From Burkholderiaceae bacterium (lineage in GTDB: Bacteria; Pseudomonadota; Gammaproteobacteria; Burkholderiales; Burkholderiaceae_C): a DNA stretch of 64,000 bases. The position numbers and the translations under genes were made by a program. The DNA is taken from the NCBI GenBank assembly GCA_024235855.1, contig JACKLN010000012.1, positions 62,001-126,000 of the forward strand, given 5' to 3'. The notes under the pieces are model-generated. The model ran no database searches, had not been told where the DNA came from, and saw only the letters and a program-made list of their open reading frames with translations. Positions within the stretch are counted from its first letter, which is position 1. Each line of letters begins with the position of its first letter. Below, one piece after another: positions 1 to 9,506 of this stretch.

Positions 1-441
1 GCGCTCCCACATGAAGTCGATGCCCGGCGCCACCACCAGCTTGTCGTAGCGCAGGTCGCCGCCGCCGGCCAGCTTCACGGTCTTCTTCTCGGGGTCCACC
101 GCCGTGACCATGTCGTGCACGACCTTGACACCGTGCGTGCCCGACAGGCCGCTGTACGGCGTGGTGATGTCGACCATGTTCTTCATGCCCGCGATCACCA
201 AGTTGGAGATCGGGCAGGACACGAACGCGCGGTTGGGCTCGACCATCGTGACGTCGATCTCGCCGTCGGAGAAGACGCGGATGTACTTCGACACCGTCGA
301 GCCGCCCCAGCCGCCGCCGACGACGACGACCTTCGCCTTCGAGGCCGACGACCCCATCGTGCCGCAGCCGGTCAGGCCCAGCGCGCCGCCGGCCACCATG
401 CCGGCCAGCAGCCGGCGACGTTGCATCGTGTGCTTGTCCAT
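1..441 (-). CDS. fccB: Flavocytochrome c sulfide dehydrogenase, flavoprotein subunit (5' part; runs off the left edge)
   Basis: The visible 147 residues begin with a Tat-type signal (QRRRLLAG) followed by LTGC, then a dinucleotide-binding fold VVVVGGGWGGS at about residue 38. The stretch EPNRAFVSCPISN holds a Cys at the position of the catalytic redox Cys in FccB/SoxF proteins, and VVAPGID follows. Known family role: periplasmic FAD subunit that oxidises sulfide and passes electrons to a c-type cytochrome. The start is ATG 441 with AGGAGA just upstream. It lies 11 bp downstream of the cytochrome gene, so the two should be co-transcribed. The FCSD C-terminal domain lies outside the window. SoxF is an alternative name; no sox genes are visible. 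Confidence 0.85.
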   Translation of the reverse strand, partial: MDKHTMQRRRLLAGMVAGGALGLTGCGTMGSSASKAKVVVVGGGWGGSTVSKYIRVFSDGEIDVTMVEPNRAFVSCPISNLVIAGMKNMVDITTPYSGLSGTHGVKVVHDMVTAVDPEKKTVKLAGGGDLRYDKLVVAPGIDFMWER

Positions 442-452
442 CGTGGTTCTCC

Positions 453-806
453 TCACTTCTGCGCGGCGAAGTACTTCGCCAGCGTCTCGAGCTGTTCCTG
501 CGAGTAGCCCTTGGTGATCTGGTGCATGATGGTCGCGGGCCGCTGGCCGATGCGGAAGGCCGTCAGCTGCTCCAGGATGTATTTCTCCGGCAGCCCGGCC
601 AGCTTGACCATGGCCTGCCCGGCCACCGCGTGGCCGTCGGTGCCATGGCACTGCGCGCAGGTGGCCGCGAGCGAGCGGGTGCGCAGCCGGTCAGCGTCGG
701 CCTGCGGGTTGGCCCAGGCTGGTGCGGCCTGCAGGCCGGCCAGCACGGCGCCGGCCAGGGCGGCGGTGCGCAACGGGGTGCAACGGGCGGTGCGGTTCAG
801 GGGCAT
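453..806 (-). CDS. fccA: Single-haem c-type cytochrome, partner of the flavocytochrome c flavoprotein
   Basis: This 117-residue protein has a signal peptide ending near AWA (about residue 32) and one haem-binding CAQCH motif at about residue 50. A later conserved Met in TIMHQITKGY is a likely sixth haem ligand. It fits the small cytochrome subunit (FccA/SoxE class) that accepts electrons from the FAD subunit in the periplasm. AAGGAG lies about 7 nt before ATG 806. It is the first gene of the pair, with a TAGACT -10-like hexamer at 840-845 on this strand. The assignment rests on the haem motif, the size and the neighbouring gene. Confidence 0.85.
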   Translation of the reverse strand: MPLNRTARCTPLRTAALAGAVLAGLQAAPAWANPQADADRLRTRSLAATCAQCHGTDGHAVAGQAMVKLAGLPEKYILEQLTAFRIGQRPATIMHQITKGYSQEQLETLAKYFAAQK

Positions 807-853
807 CGTGTCTCCTTGCAGCGGAATGCGGATGTCTTCAGTCTAGGCGCCGT

Positions 854-874
854 CTGATTCTGCGGCTGAATCAG
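854..874. promoter_or_regulatory. Inverted repeat upstream of the flavocytochrome c pair
   Basis: CTGATTC at 854-860 and GAATCAG at 868-874 are perfect 7-bp arms around a 7-nt loop. The element lies 9 bp upstream of a TAGACT -10-like hexamer (845-840, minus strand), where a -35 element would be. It is a candidate regulator site for the fcc genes; the regulator is unknown. Confidence 0.35.
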
Positions 875-912
875 TGGATGCTGATGGAGTGATATCCCCT
901 ACCCCGTAAGGC

Positions 913-941
913 GTCCGGCGTCAGGCTGGGGTCAGCCGGAC
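913..941. terminator. Weak stem-loop after the ABC importer operon
   Basis: GTCCGGC (913-919) and GCCGGAC (935-941) can pair around a 15-nt loop, 39 bp past the ATPase gene stop. There is no T-tract, so this is only a possible factor-independent terminator or spacer hairpin. Confidence 0.25.
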
Positions 942-979
942 ACGACTGCGCGGCGCGCGTTGGCGTGGACCGGTGCGGT

Positions 980-1771
980 TCAGGCGGGGGCCGCAGCGGC
1001 CGCCTGGGCGGCAATGACCTCGGCACGCACCGCCTCGGTCAGCTCGGCCTTCAGCGCGGCGAAGTCCGGTGTGGTCTTCATCGCGTAGTGCCGCGGGTGC
1101 GGCAGCGGCACCGGGTGGTCGAGCTTGATGCGGCCTGGCCGCGCGCTCATCACCACCACGCGGCTGCCCATGAACACCGCCTCGTCGATGTCGTGGGTGA
1201 CGAAGAGCACGGTGGTGCGCTCGGCCTCCCAGATGCCCAGCAGCAGCTCCTGCATCAGCTCGCGCGTCTGGTGGTCCAGCGCGCCGAAGGGTTCGTCCAT
1301 CAGCAACATGCGGGGCCGGTTGGCCAGCGCGCGCGCCAGTGCCGTGCGCTGCTGCATGCCGCCGGAGAGCTGCTTGGGATAGTGCTGCTCGAAACCCTTG
1401 AGCCCCACCTGGGCGATGTAGGTGCGCGCGGTGGCCACCTGCTCGCTGCGTGGCAGGCCGCGCTCGCGCAGGCCGAAGCACACGTTGTCCAGCACGTTGA
1501 GCCAGGGGAACAGCGTGTAGCTCTGGAACACCATGCCGCGGTCGGCGCCGGGGCCGTCGATGCGGCGGCCGTCCAGCGTCACGGCACCGGCGGTCGGGTG
1601 GTCCAGCCCGGCGACGATGCGCAGCAAGGTGCTCTTGCCGCAACCGCTGGGGCCGAGGATGGTGATGAACTCGTTCTCGGCCACGTTCAGGTCAGTGGCC
1701 TGCAGCGCGAGGGTGGAACCGGTGGACGAGGCAAAGCGGCGCTCCACGCCGCGGATGGACAGCAGGGTCAT
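980..1771 (-). CDS. ABC importer ATP-binding protein (SsuB/TauB/NrtD-like)
   Basis: This is a 263-residue ATPase. Walker A is GPSGCGKST (about residue 39), the signature is LSGGMQQR, Walker B is LLMDEPFGALD, and the switch His is in VTHDIDEA. These are the marks of the taurine/nitrate/sulfonate importer ATPases. Its ATG overlaps the stop of the serine hydrolase gene in an ATGA junction, so it is the last gene of a coupled operon with the permease and binding protein. The substrate cannot be read from the sequence. The position behind hutU-hutH suggests a histidine-pathway compound, which is inference only. Confidence 0.9.
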   Translation of the reverse strand: MTLLSIRGVERRFASSTGSTLALQATDLNVAENEFITILGPSGCGKSTLLRIVAGLDHPTAGAVTLDGRRIDGPGADRGMVFQSYTLFPWLNVLDNVCFGLRERGLPRSEQVATARTYIAQVGLKGFEQHYPKQLSGGMQQRTALARALANRPRMLLMDEPFGALDHQTRELMQELLLGIWEAERTTVLFVTHDIDEAVFMGSRVVVMSARPGRIKLDHPVPLPHPRHYAMKTTPDFAALKAELTEAVRAEVIAAQAAAAAPA

Positions 1772-3189
1772 GCAGGAGGTCTCCCGGTGGGGGTGCCTGT
1801 TGCGCAAGGTGCTGCGGCGGTGGCGGTCAGGTCGTCGTACAGGCTGCGCAGGTACAGCCGGCCCAGACCGATGTACCCGGCCTCCACGGCAACCCAGCTT
1901 TCGTCGGCCGGCCGGCGGTAGACCCGGCCTGCCACATGCTCCAGGCCTTCGGGCGGCTGGTCGTCGATCTGCAGCTGCAGTGCAGCGCCGTCGCTGATCA
2001 GGGCGACCTGCCGACCATCCGGCAGCCTGAAGCAGTGCGTCGACCGCACGGCGGCAGCAGCGTCCGTGGCGTCGTGCCGGGTCGCCAGCAGGGCTGCCCA
2101 TCGTTCCGTCGCCGGAGGTTCGCGGCCGGCCAGCCGGTCCACCAGGCCGCGCTCCAGCGTGAACAGCGTCCAGGGTGGCAGTTCGGTGTTGGTCACCAGC
2201 CCCACCGATTCGCGTCGGGCACGGTCCCAGAACACCAGGGCGTGAAAGCCGTTGAGCGCGCCGATGAAATGGCAGCGTGTGCCGGCGGCGTCGCACCACC
2301 AGTGCAGGCCGTCGAGCGCCGACACACGGCCGCCGATCCGCGGGCGCTGGCGGGCCGGCGCTTCCGCCCCGGCCGGCAGGGCCCGACCGAGCGCCCAGGC
2401 CTGGCCCCAGCGTGCCAGATCCGCGGCCGAGAACATCAGGTTCGAGCCGCCGACGAAGGCCTCGTCGTCGTAGGCATCGTGGTCTTCCCAGCGGCCGTCG
2501 CGCCAGCGGTAGCCGCGGGCACGCGGCACGGGCCAGTCGGCCAGCCGCGCCGGCCGCGCGAAGCTGTGCACCAGCCCGTGCGGCCGGAAGAAGCGCTCAC
2601 GCACGACGTCGGCATAGGGCTGACCGCTGGCACGTTCCACGATCATGGCGAGGGCGTCGTATCCGAGGTCGGAATACGCGAAGCCGGTGCCAGGCGCAAA
2701 GGCGGGTTCCGGCGCATCGCGCCCGGCCAGCTGCAGCAACGCCGTCGTGGTACGCGCCTGACCGGGGCGGAAGTGCCGGTCGAAGCGGGCGTAGTCCGGT
2801 GCCAGCCCGGCGCTGTGGGCCAGCAGGTGCGCCACGGTGACACCGTCGTGCGGGTACTCGGGCACCAGTGTTCTCACCGGTGATGTCAGCGCCAGCCGCC
2901 CTTCGTGCACCAGCCACCAGACACTGGCGGCGGTGAAGGTCTTGGCCAGCGAACCGCCGTCGCTGGGCGTGTCGGGCGTGAACGGCACGCCGTTGGCGCG
3001 GTCGGCCAGCCCCCAGCCCTGCGCATGCAGGACGCGCCCATCGCGCATCATCACCACGGCGCCCGAGAACGGCTGCACCCCCCCGGCCTCGGACAGCAAG
3101 GCGTCCACCTGCGGCGCCAGACGGCCGTCGCCTGGCCGGTCATCGCCAGCCGGGCCCACACAGCCCGCCACCAGCGCCGCCGCCAGCAT
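1768..3189 (-). CDS. Beta-lactamase/esterase-fold serine hydrolase, predicted lipoprotein
   Basis: This 473-residue protein starts at ATG 3189 inside a TGATG overlap with the permease stop. A very short lipoprotein signal ends at LVAGC (Cys10). The class C/esterase catalytic motif SLAK (Ser80-Lys83) is followed by a YSD motif in place of YxN at about residue 175. About 130 extra residues follow the catalytic domain. The family includes penicillin-binding peptidases, esterases and D-aminopeptidases. The gene sits between permease and ATPase genes of an importer, coupled at both ends, so it may process the imported substrate in the periplasm. That role is inference. Confidence 0.8.
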   Translation of the reverse strand: MLAAALVAGCVGPAGDDRPGDGRLAPQVDALLSEAGGVQPFSGAVVMMRDGRVLHAQGWGLADRANGVPFTPDTPSDGGSLAKTFTAASVWWLVHEGRLALTSPVRTLVPEYPHDGVTVAHLLAHSAGLAPDYARFDRHFRPGQARTTTALLQLAGRDAPEPAFAPGTGFAYSDLGYDALAMIVERASGQPYADVVRERFFRPHGLVHSFARPARLADWPVPRARGYRWRDGRWEDHDAYDDEAFVGGSNLMFSAADLARWGQAWALGRALPAGAEAPARQRPRIGGRVSALDGLHWWCDAAGTRCHFIGALNGFHALVFWDRARRESVGLVTNTELPPWTLFTLERGLVDRLAGREPPATERWAALLATRHDATDAAAAVRSTHCFRLPDGRQVALISDGAALQLQIDDQPPEGLEHVAGRVYRRPADESWVAVEAGYIGLGRLYLRSLYDDLTATAAAPCATGTPTGRPPA

Positions 3190-3968
3190 CAGCGCCCGAG
3201 CTGCGCCCACGGAAACAGCCGGCGATTGGCCCACTTGAACGCGAAGTCGCTGACCAGGCCGATGAGCCCGATCACGATGATGCCGAAGATGATCTGGTCG
3301 GTCGCCAGCAGCGCCTGGCTGTCGGTGATCATGTGGCCGATGCCGGAACTGGCGCCGATCAGTTCGGCCACGATCACGTAGGTCCAGGCCCAGCCCAGCA
3401 CCATGCGCAGCGTCTCGGCGATCTCCGGCGCCGCGCCGGGGATCAGCACGCGGCGGATCAGGCCAGCGTCCTTGACGCCCAGCGTGTAGGCCGCCTCGAC
3501 GAGGTCGCGCCGCGTGTTGCCCACCGTCACCGCGATCATCAGCACCAGTTGGAAGAAGCTGCCGATGAAGATCACCGCCAGTTTCTGCGCCTCGCCGATG
3601 CCGGCCCACAGGATCAGCAGCGGGATGAAGGCGCTGGCCGGCAGGTAGCGCGCGAAGCTGACGAAGGGCTCGAAGAAGGCCTCGATGGGCTTGTAGGCCC
3701 CCATGGCCACCCCCAGCGGCAGCGCGATCAGTGCGGCAATGACAAAACCGCCGAACACGCGCCACACCGTCATGCCGATGTCGTGGGCAAAGCCCATCTC
3801 GGTCAGCAGCGTCCAGCCCGAGCGCAGCATCTTGACCGGGTCGGCCAGGAACAGCGGCTCGACGAAACCGCCGAACGTGGCCACCGCCCAGGCGGCCACG
3901 AACAGCACGAAGAAGCTCACCCCGAGCGCGATGCGCGTGCCCGGGGCGACGGGCTGCAGCGGTTTCAT
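3189..3968 (-). CDS. ABC importer inner-membrane permease (SsuC/TauC-like)
   Basis: The product has 259 residues and about six membrane segments, from FFVLFVAAWAVATF near the N-terminus to IIVIGLIGLVSDFAF near the C-terminus. The cytoplasmic coupling loop is the EAA-type region EAAYTLGVKDAGLIRRVLIPGAAPEI. This is the binding-protein-dependent transport permease fold. It starts at ATG 3968, 14 bp after the binding-protein gene, and is followed without a gap by the serine hydrolase gene. Confidence 0.9.
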   Translation of the reverse strand: MKPLQPVAPGTRIALGVSFFVLFVAAWAVATFGGFVEPLFLADPVKMLRSGWTLLTEMGFAHDIGMTVWRVFGGFVIAALIALPLGVAMGAYKPIEAFFEPFVSFARYLPASAFIPLLILWAGIGEAQKLAVIFIGSFFQLVLMIAVTVGNTRRDLVEAAYTLGVKDAGLIRRVLIPGAAPEIAETLRMVLGWAWTYVIVAELIGASSGIGHMITDSQALLATDQIIFGIIVIGLIGLVSDFAFKWANRRLFPWAQLGR

Positions 3969-3981
3969 GCCGGGCGCAGGT

Positions 3982-4926
3982 TCAACGGATGAACTGCGTG
4001 TCGGCCAGCTTGGACAGGTCCGGAATCTGCCGGATGATGCCTGCCTCCAGCAGCAGGTCGGCCGCCTCCTTGCTGAACGCGGCGTGCTCGCCGGCGAAGA
4101 ATTTCTGGTTGGCGGCCTTGTCCTGCCAGCGCAGGTACTTCTGGCTGCCCTCGAACTTCTCGGCCGTCTGCTTGACGTCGGCGCCCATGATGCCGAAGGC
4201 TTTCTGCGGCTCGGCCTGGATCATCGCCAGCGCGTCGAAGTAGCCGTCGGCCAGCGCCTTGGCGGCCTTCGGGTTCTCGGCCAGGAACTTGGGCGTGCAG
4301 CCGAAGGTGTCCATCACCATCGGGTAGTCCAGCGTGGTGGCGATGATGGTGCCCGCCTCGGGCTTGGCGCGCACGGCCGACAGGTAGGGTTCGTAGGTCA
4401 TCGCGGCGTCCAGCCCGGCGGTGCCGGCGATCATCGCGTTGGCGGCGGCCTGCGGCTCCAGGTTGACCACCTTCACGTCCTTCACCGACAGGCCGTTCTT
4501 CTTCAGCATCCAGGCCAGCGTGAAGTACGGTGCCGTGCCCGGCGCGCTGGCGGCCACGGTCTTGCCCTTGAGGTCGGCGATCTTGGCAATGCCGGGCTTG
4601 ACCACCATGCCGTCGGCGCCGTAGCTCTTGTCGAGCTGGAAGATCTGCGTGGTGGGGATGCCGTTGGCCGTCCAGACGATCCAGGTCTCCACCGTGGTGG
4701 CGGCGCACTGGATGTCACCGCTGGCCAGCGCCAGGTGGCGGTCCTTTTGCGGGATCTTCTTGATCGTCACATCCAGGCCGTGCTTCTTGAACAGGCCGGC
4801 TTCCTTGGCCAGCGTCAGCGGCGCGAAGCCGGTCCAGCCGGACATGCCAATGGACACGGCCGTCTGGGCCTGGGCGGCCACCGCCACGGCGGTGAGCGCG
4901 ATCACGGTCAGGGCTTTCTTCATCAT
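3982..4926 (-). CDS. ABC importer periplasmic substrate-binding protein (NMT1/TauA type)
   Basis: The product has 314 residues with a signal peptide ending AAQAQ (about residue 20). The mature start VSIGMSGWTGFAPLTLAKEAGLFKKHGLDV is typical of NMT1/SsuA-like binding proteins for sulfonates, nitrate, thiamine precursors and similar small solutes. GGAGGT lies 7 nt before ATG 4926; the adjacent ATG 4923 is an equal alternative. The gene is 65 bp downstream of hutH on the same strand and is probably part of the hutU-hutH transcript, which suggests a histidine-related ligand. The ligand is not identified. Confidence 0.85.
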   Translation of the reverse strand: MMKKALTVIALTAVAVAAQAQTAVSIGMSGWTGFAPLTLAKEAGLFKKHGLDVTIKKIPQKDRHLALASGDIQCAATTVETWIVWTANGIPTTQIFQLDKSYGADGMVVKPGIAKIADLKGKTVAASAPGTAPYFTLAWMLKKNGLSVKDVKVVNLEPQAAANAMIAGTAGLDAAMTYEPYLSAVRAKPEAGTIIATTLDYPMVMDTFGCTPKFLAENPKAAKALADGYFDALAMIQAEPQKAFGIMGADVKQTAEKFEGSQKYLRWQDKAANQKFFAGEHAAFSKEAADLLLEAGIIRQIPDLSKLADTQFIR

Positions 4927-4991
4927 GGGCAAGACCTCCAGGGGGTGAGCGTCAGGGTTGGGGAACGACAGGGACGAGGACTTCGCAAGAT

Positions 4992-6530
4992 TCAGGCCGG
5001 CACCCACAGCGCCGGTACGTCGGGCAGGCCGCGCAGCAGCGGCGACAGCACGCCGTCGCGCACCATGGCCGCGGCAGCCTCGAGGTCGGGCGCCAGGTGG
5101 CGGTCCACGTCCACCGACGGGCAGCGCCGGCGCAGCAGCGTGATGGCCTGCTCCAGCGGCAGGCTGCTCGCCAGCGGACGCAGGAAGCCGATGCCCTGCG
5201 CCGCGGCCAGCCACTCGATGCCCAGGATGTGGGCCACGTTGGCGATCATCGGCTGCAGCCGCCGCGCGGCGAAGGTGGCCATGCTGACGTGGTCCTCCTG
5301 GTTGGCGCTGGTGGGCAGGCTGTCCACGCTGGCCGGGTGGGCCAGGCTCTTGTTCTCGCTGGCCAGCGCCGCGGCGGTGACGTGGGCGATCATGAAGCCG
5401 CTGTTCAGGCCGGCGTCGGCGGTCAGGAAGGGCGGCAGGCGCGAGACGCCGGCGTCGATGAGCATCGCGATACGGCGCTCGGAAATCGCGCCGACCTCGG
5501 CGATGGCGCAGGCCATCGCATCGGCGGCCAGCGCCACAGGCTCGGCGTGAAAGTTGCCGCCCGAAAGCATCGCCCCGTCCTCAGGAAAGACGAGCGGGTT
5601 GTCGGTGACCGCATTGGCCTCGCGCACCAGCACCAGGGCCGCGTGGCGCAACTGGTCCAGCGCCGCGCCCACGACCTGCGGCTGGCAGCGCAGGCAGTAG
5701 GGGTCCTGCACGCGATCGTCGTTCTCGGAATGCGACGCGCGGATGGCGCTGCCGGCCAACAGCAGCCGGTAGTGCTGCGCGACGTCGATCTGCCCCGGCT
5801 GCCCACGCAGCGCGTGGATGCGCGGGTCGAAGGGTCCGTCGCTGCCGCGCGCGGCGTCCACCGTCAGCGCGCCGATCACGAGCGCACTCTCCAGCACCGG
5901 CTCGAAGCTCAGCAGCGCATGCAGCGCCAGCGCGGTGCTGGTCTGCGTGCCGTTGATCAGCGCCAGGCCTTCCTTGGCCGCCAGTTCCAGCGGCGCGATA
6001 CCGTGTTCCCGCAGCAGCAGCCCCGCCGGCACCCGCGCGCCGTCGACGTTGAACTCGCCCTCGCCCATCAGCGCCAGCGTCATGTGCGACAGCGGCGCCA
6101 GGTCACCCGAGGCACCGACCGACCCCTGCGCCGGGATCCACGGCACCAGGCCGGCGTTGTGCACCGCCAGCAGGGCATCGATGACCTCCGGCCGCACGCC
6201 GGAGAAGCCCCGGCCCAGACTCGCGGCCTTGAGCGCCAGCATCAGCCGCACCACCGGCGGGTCCAGCGGCGCGCCCACGCCCACGCTGTGGCTGCGGATC
6301 AGGTTGCGCTGCAACGTGGCCAGGTCCTCGGCGTCGATGCGCGTGCTGGCCAGCTTGCCGAAGCCGGTGTTGACGCCGTAGACGGCCGCGTCACCGGCGG
6401 CCGCGCGCTGCACCACGGCAGCACTGGCCTGCACCGCCGGCAGTGCCAGCGGATCCAGCATCAGGCGGTGCCCTCCGGCGTGGATGGCCTGCAGTTCGTC
6501 CAGCGTCAGCTGGCCCGGGCGCAGCAGCAT
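4992..6530 (-). CDS. hutH: Histidine ammonia-lyase
   Basis: This 512-residue enzyme carries out the first step of histidine degradation, L-histidine to trans-urocanate plus ammonia. The Ala140-Ser141-Gly142 triad in GSVGASGDLAPLSH forms the MIO electrophile by autocyclisation. The active-site Tyr is in YGVNTGFG (residue 51), and YCLRCQPQVVG and ENDDRVQDPYC-type motifs are present. Length matches the family (about 510). ATG 6530 follows the hutU stop by one base, so the two genes are translationally coupled. Confidence 0.97.
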   Translation of the reverse strand: MLLRPGQLTLDELQAIHAGGHRLMLDPLALPAVQASAAVVQRAAAGDAAVYGVNTGFGKLASTRIDAEDLATLQRNLIRSHSVGVGAPLDPPVVRLMLALKAASLGRGFSGVRPEVIDALLAVHNAGLVPWIPAQGSVGASGDLAPLSHMTLALMGEGEFNVDGARVPAGLLLREHGIAPLELAAKEGLALINGTQTSTALALHALLSFEPVLESALVIGALTVDAARGSDGPFDPRIHALRGQPGQIDVAQHYRLLLAGSAIRASHSENDDRVQDPYCLRCQPQVVGAALDQLRHAALVLVREANAVTDNPLVFPEDGAMLSGGNFHAEPVALAADAMACAIAEVGAISERRIAMLIDAGVSRLPPFLTADAGLNSGFMIAHVTAAALASENKSLAHPASVDSLPTSANQEDHVSMATFAARRLQPMIANVAHILGIEWLAAAQGIGFLRPLASSLPLEQAITLLRRRCPSVDVDRHLAPDLEAAAAMVRDGVLSPLLRGLPDVPALWVPA

Positions 6531-6531
6531 G

Positions 6532-8232
<1,701 letters not shown>

Positions 8233-8261
8233 GGGGCACCTCCGGAATCGTCGACCGGCGC

Positions 8262-8297
8262 AATGTACTTGTCTAGACAAGTGCGCGCAAGTAGGAT
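8262..8297. promoter_or_regulatory. Divergent hutU/hutC promoters with a shared HutC-type operator
   Basis: ACTTGTCTAGACAAGT at 8267-8282 is a perfect 16-bp palindrome of the kind bound by HutC/GntR dimers. On the minus strand TTGCGC (8290-8285) and TACATT (8267-8262) make a promoter for hutU with a 17-bp spacer filled by the palindrome. On the plus strand TTGTCT (8269-8274) and TAGGAT (8292-8297), also 17 bp apart, make a promoter for hutC. One bound dimer would block both. The hutC transcript would start at about 8304, one base before its ATG, so it may be leaderless. Confidence 0.75.
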
Positions 8298-8304
8298 CTG
8301 CGCC

Positions 8305-9033
8305 ATGGCCCGAGCCGGAACGTCCACCGTCGCCACCGCGGCACCCTATCAGCGCGTGAAGCACTGGCTGAAGGACGGCCTGGCCCGGGGCCGATGGGCA
8401 CCCGGCGTGCTGATGCCGTCGGAATCGGAACTGGTGGCCCGCTTCGGCGTCAGCCGCATGACCGTTGGCCGCGCGCTCAACGAACTGCAGGCCGAGGGCC
8501 TGGTGGAACGCCGCCAGGGCCAGGGCACCTTCGCCGCCGAGCGGCACCGCGTGGCCTCGCAGCTGCGCATCCGTGACCTGCACGAGGAGATCGAGTCCGG
8601 CGGCCACGCGCACGACGCGCTGGTGGTCATCGCCCGCGAGGAACCCGCCCCGGCCGCCATCGCCGGCCGCCTGGGCCTGGCCGCACAGGCGCGCGCCTTC
8701 CACACGCTGATCGTGCACCGGCGCGACGGCCAGCCGCTGCAGTGCGAGGACCGCTGGGTCAACCCCGCCGCCGCACCCGACTACCTGGACGTCGACTTCA
8801 CACGCACCACCCCCACCCACCACCTGCTGCAGGTGGCGCCGTTCTGGTCGGCCGACTACCGCATCGAGGCCGCCCACCCCACGCCGCTGGAAGCGAAGCT
8901 GCTGGGCGTGGGCCTGCGCGAGCCCTGCCTGGTCATCGAGCGCCGCACGCGCGACCGGCAGCGTTGCATCACCGTGGCGCGCCTGGTGCACCCGGGCAGC
9001 CGCTACACGCTGGAAGGCGAGTTCAACCCATGA
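8305..9033 (+). CDS. hutC: GntR-family histidine utilisation repressor
   Basis: The product has 242 residues. The N-terminal winged helix at about residues 13-80 contains MPSESELVARFGVSRMTVGRALNEL and VERRQGQGTFA. A UTRA ligand-binding domain follows at about residues 95-235, ending in the typical ARLVHPGSRYTLEG. HutC represses hut genes and is released by urocanate. The gene is divergent from hutU across the palindromic operator and overlaps hutD (ATGA). No good Shine-Dalgarno precedes ATG 8305, which agrees with a leaderless transcript. Confidence 0.95.
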   Translation: MARAGTSTVATAAPYQRVKHWLKDGLARGRWAPGVLMPSESELVARFGVSRMTVGRALNELQAEGLVERRQGQGTFAAERHRVASQLRIRDLHEEIESGGHAHDALVVIAREEPAPAAIAGRLGLAAQARAFHTLIVHRRDGQPLQCEDRWVNPAAAPDYLDVDFTRTTPTHHLLQVAPFWSADYRIEAAHPTPLEAKLLGVGLREPCLVIERRTRDRQRCITVARLVHPGSRYTLEGEFNP

Positions 9034-9506
9034 TCGTCGACGCTGCCCAGGTGCCGCCGCAGCCGTGGAAGAACGGTGGCGGCGTCACGCGCGAACTGCT
9101 GCGCTGGCCCGAGGAAGGCCCCTGGCGTCTGCGGCTGAGCGTGGCCGACATCGCCGCCGACGGGCCGTTCTCCGCCTTCCCCGGCGTCACCCGCTGGTTC
9201 GCGGTGCTCGATGGCGCCGGCGTGGTGCTGACCTTCGCCGATGGCGAACGCACGCTGCGCCCGGGCGATGCACCGCTGTGCTTCGACGGCGCCGCGGCAC
9301 CGGGCTGTCGGCTGATCGCCGGGCCCACGGTGGACCTGAACCTGATGCTGCAGGGGACGGGTGGCGCGCTGCTGCCCGCACGGCAGGGCGACCCCGTGCC
9401 GGCCTGGCCACAGGTCGGCTTCTTCGCCGCCTCGAATCGGCGCCTGCACTGGCCCGCCGTCGGCCCGTCACCTGAGGACGGCTTCTGGATCGGAACCACC
9501 GCATGA
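9030..9506 (+). CDS. hutD: HutD family protein (cupin)
   Basis: This 158-residue protein has the family signature QPWKNGGGVTREL at residues 11-23 and WRLSVADI-like text (WRLRLSVADIAADGPFSAFPG). HutD proteins have a bicupin-like fold and are thought to limit flux through histidine catabolism; the biochemical role is not settled. It overlaps hutC by 4 bp and hutI by 4 bp, so it is tightly coupled in the operon. The C-terminus is somewhat shorter than in Pseudomonas HutD. Confidence 0.9.
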   Translation: MIVDAAQVPPQPWKNGGGVTRELLRWPEEGPWRLRLSVADIAADGPFSAFPGVTRWFAVLDGAGVVLTFADGERTLRPGDAPLCFDGAAAPGCRLIAGPTVDLNLMLQGTGGALLPARQGDPVPAWPQVGFFAASNRRLHWPAVGPSPEDGFWIGTTA

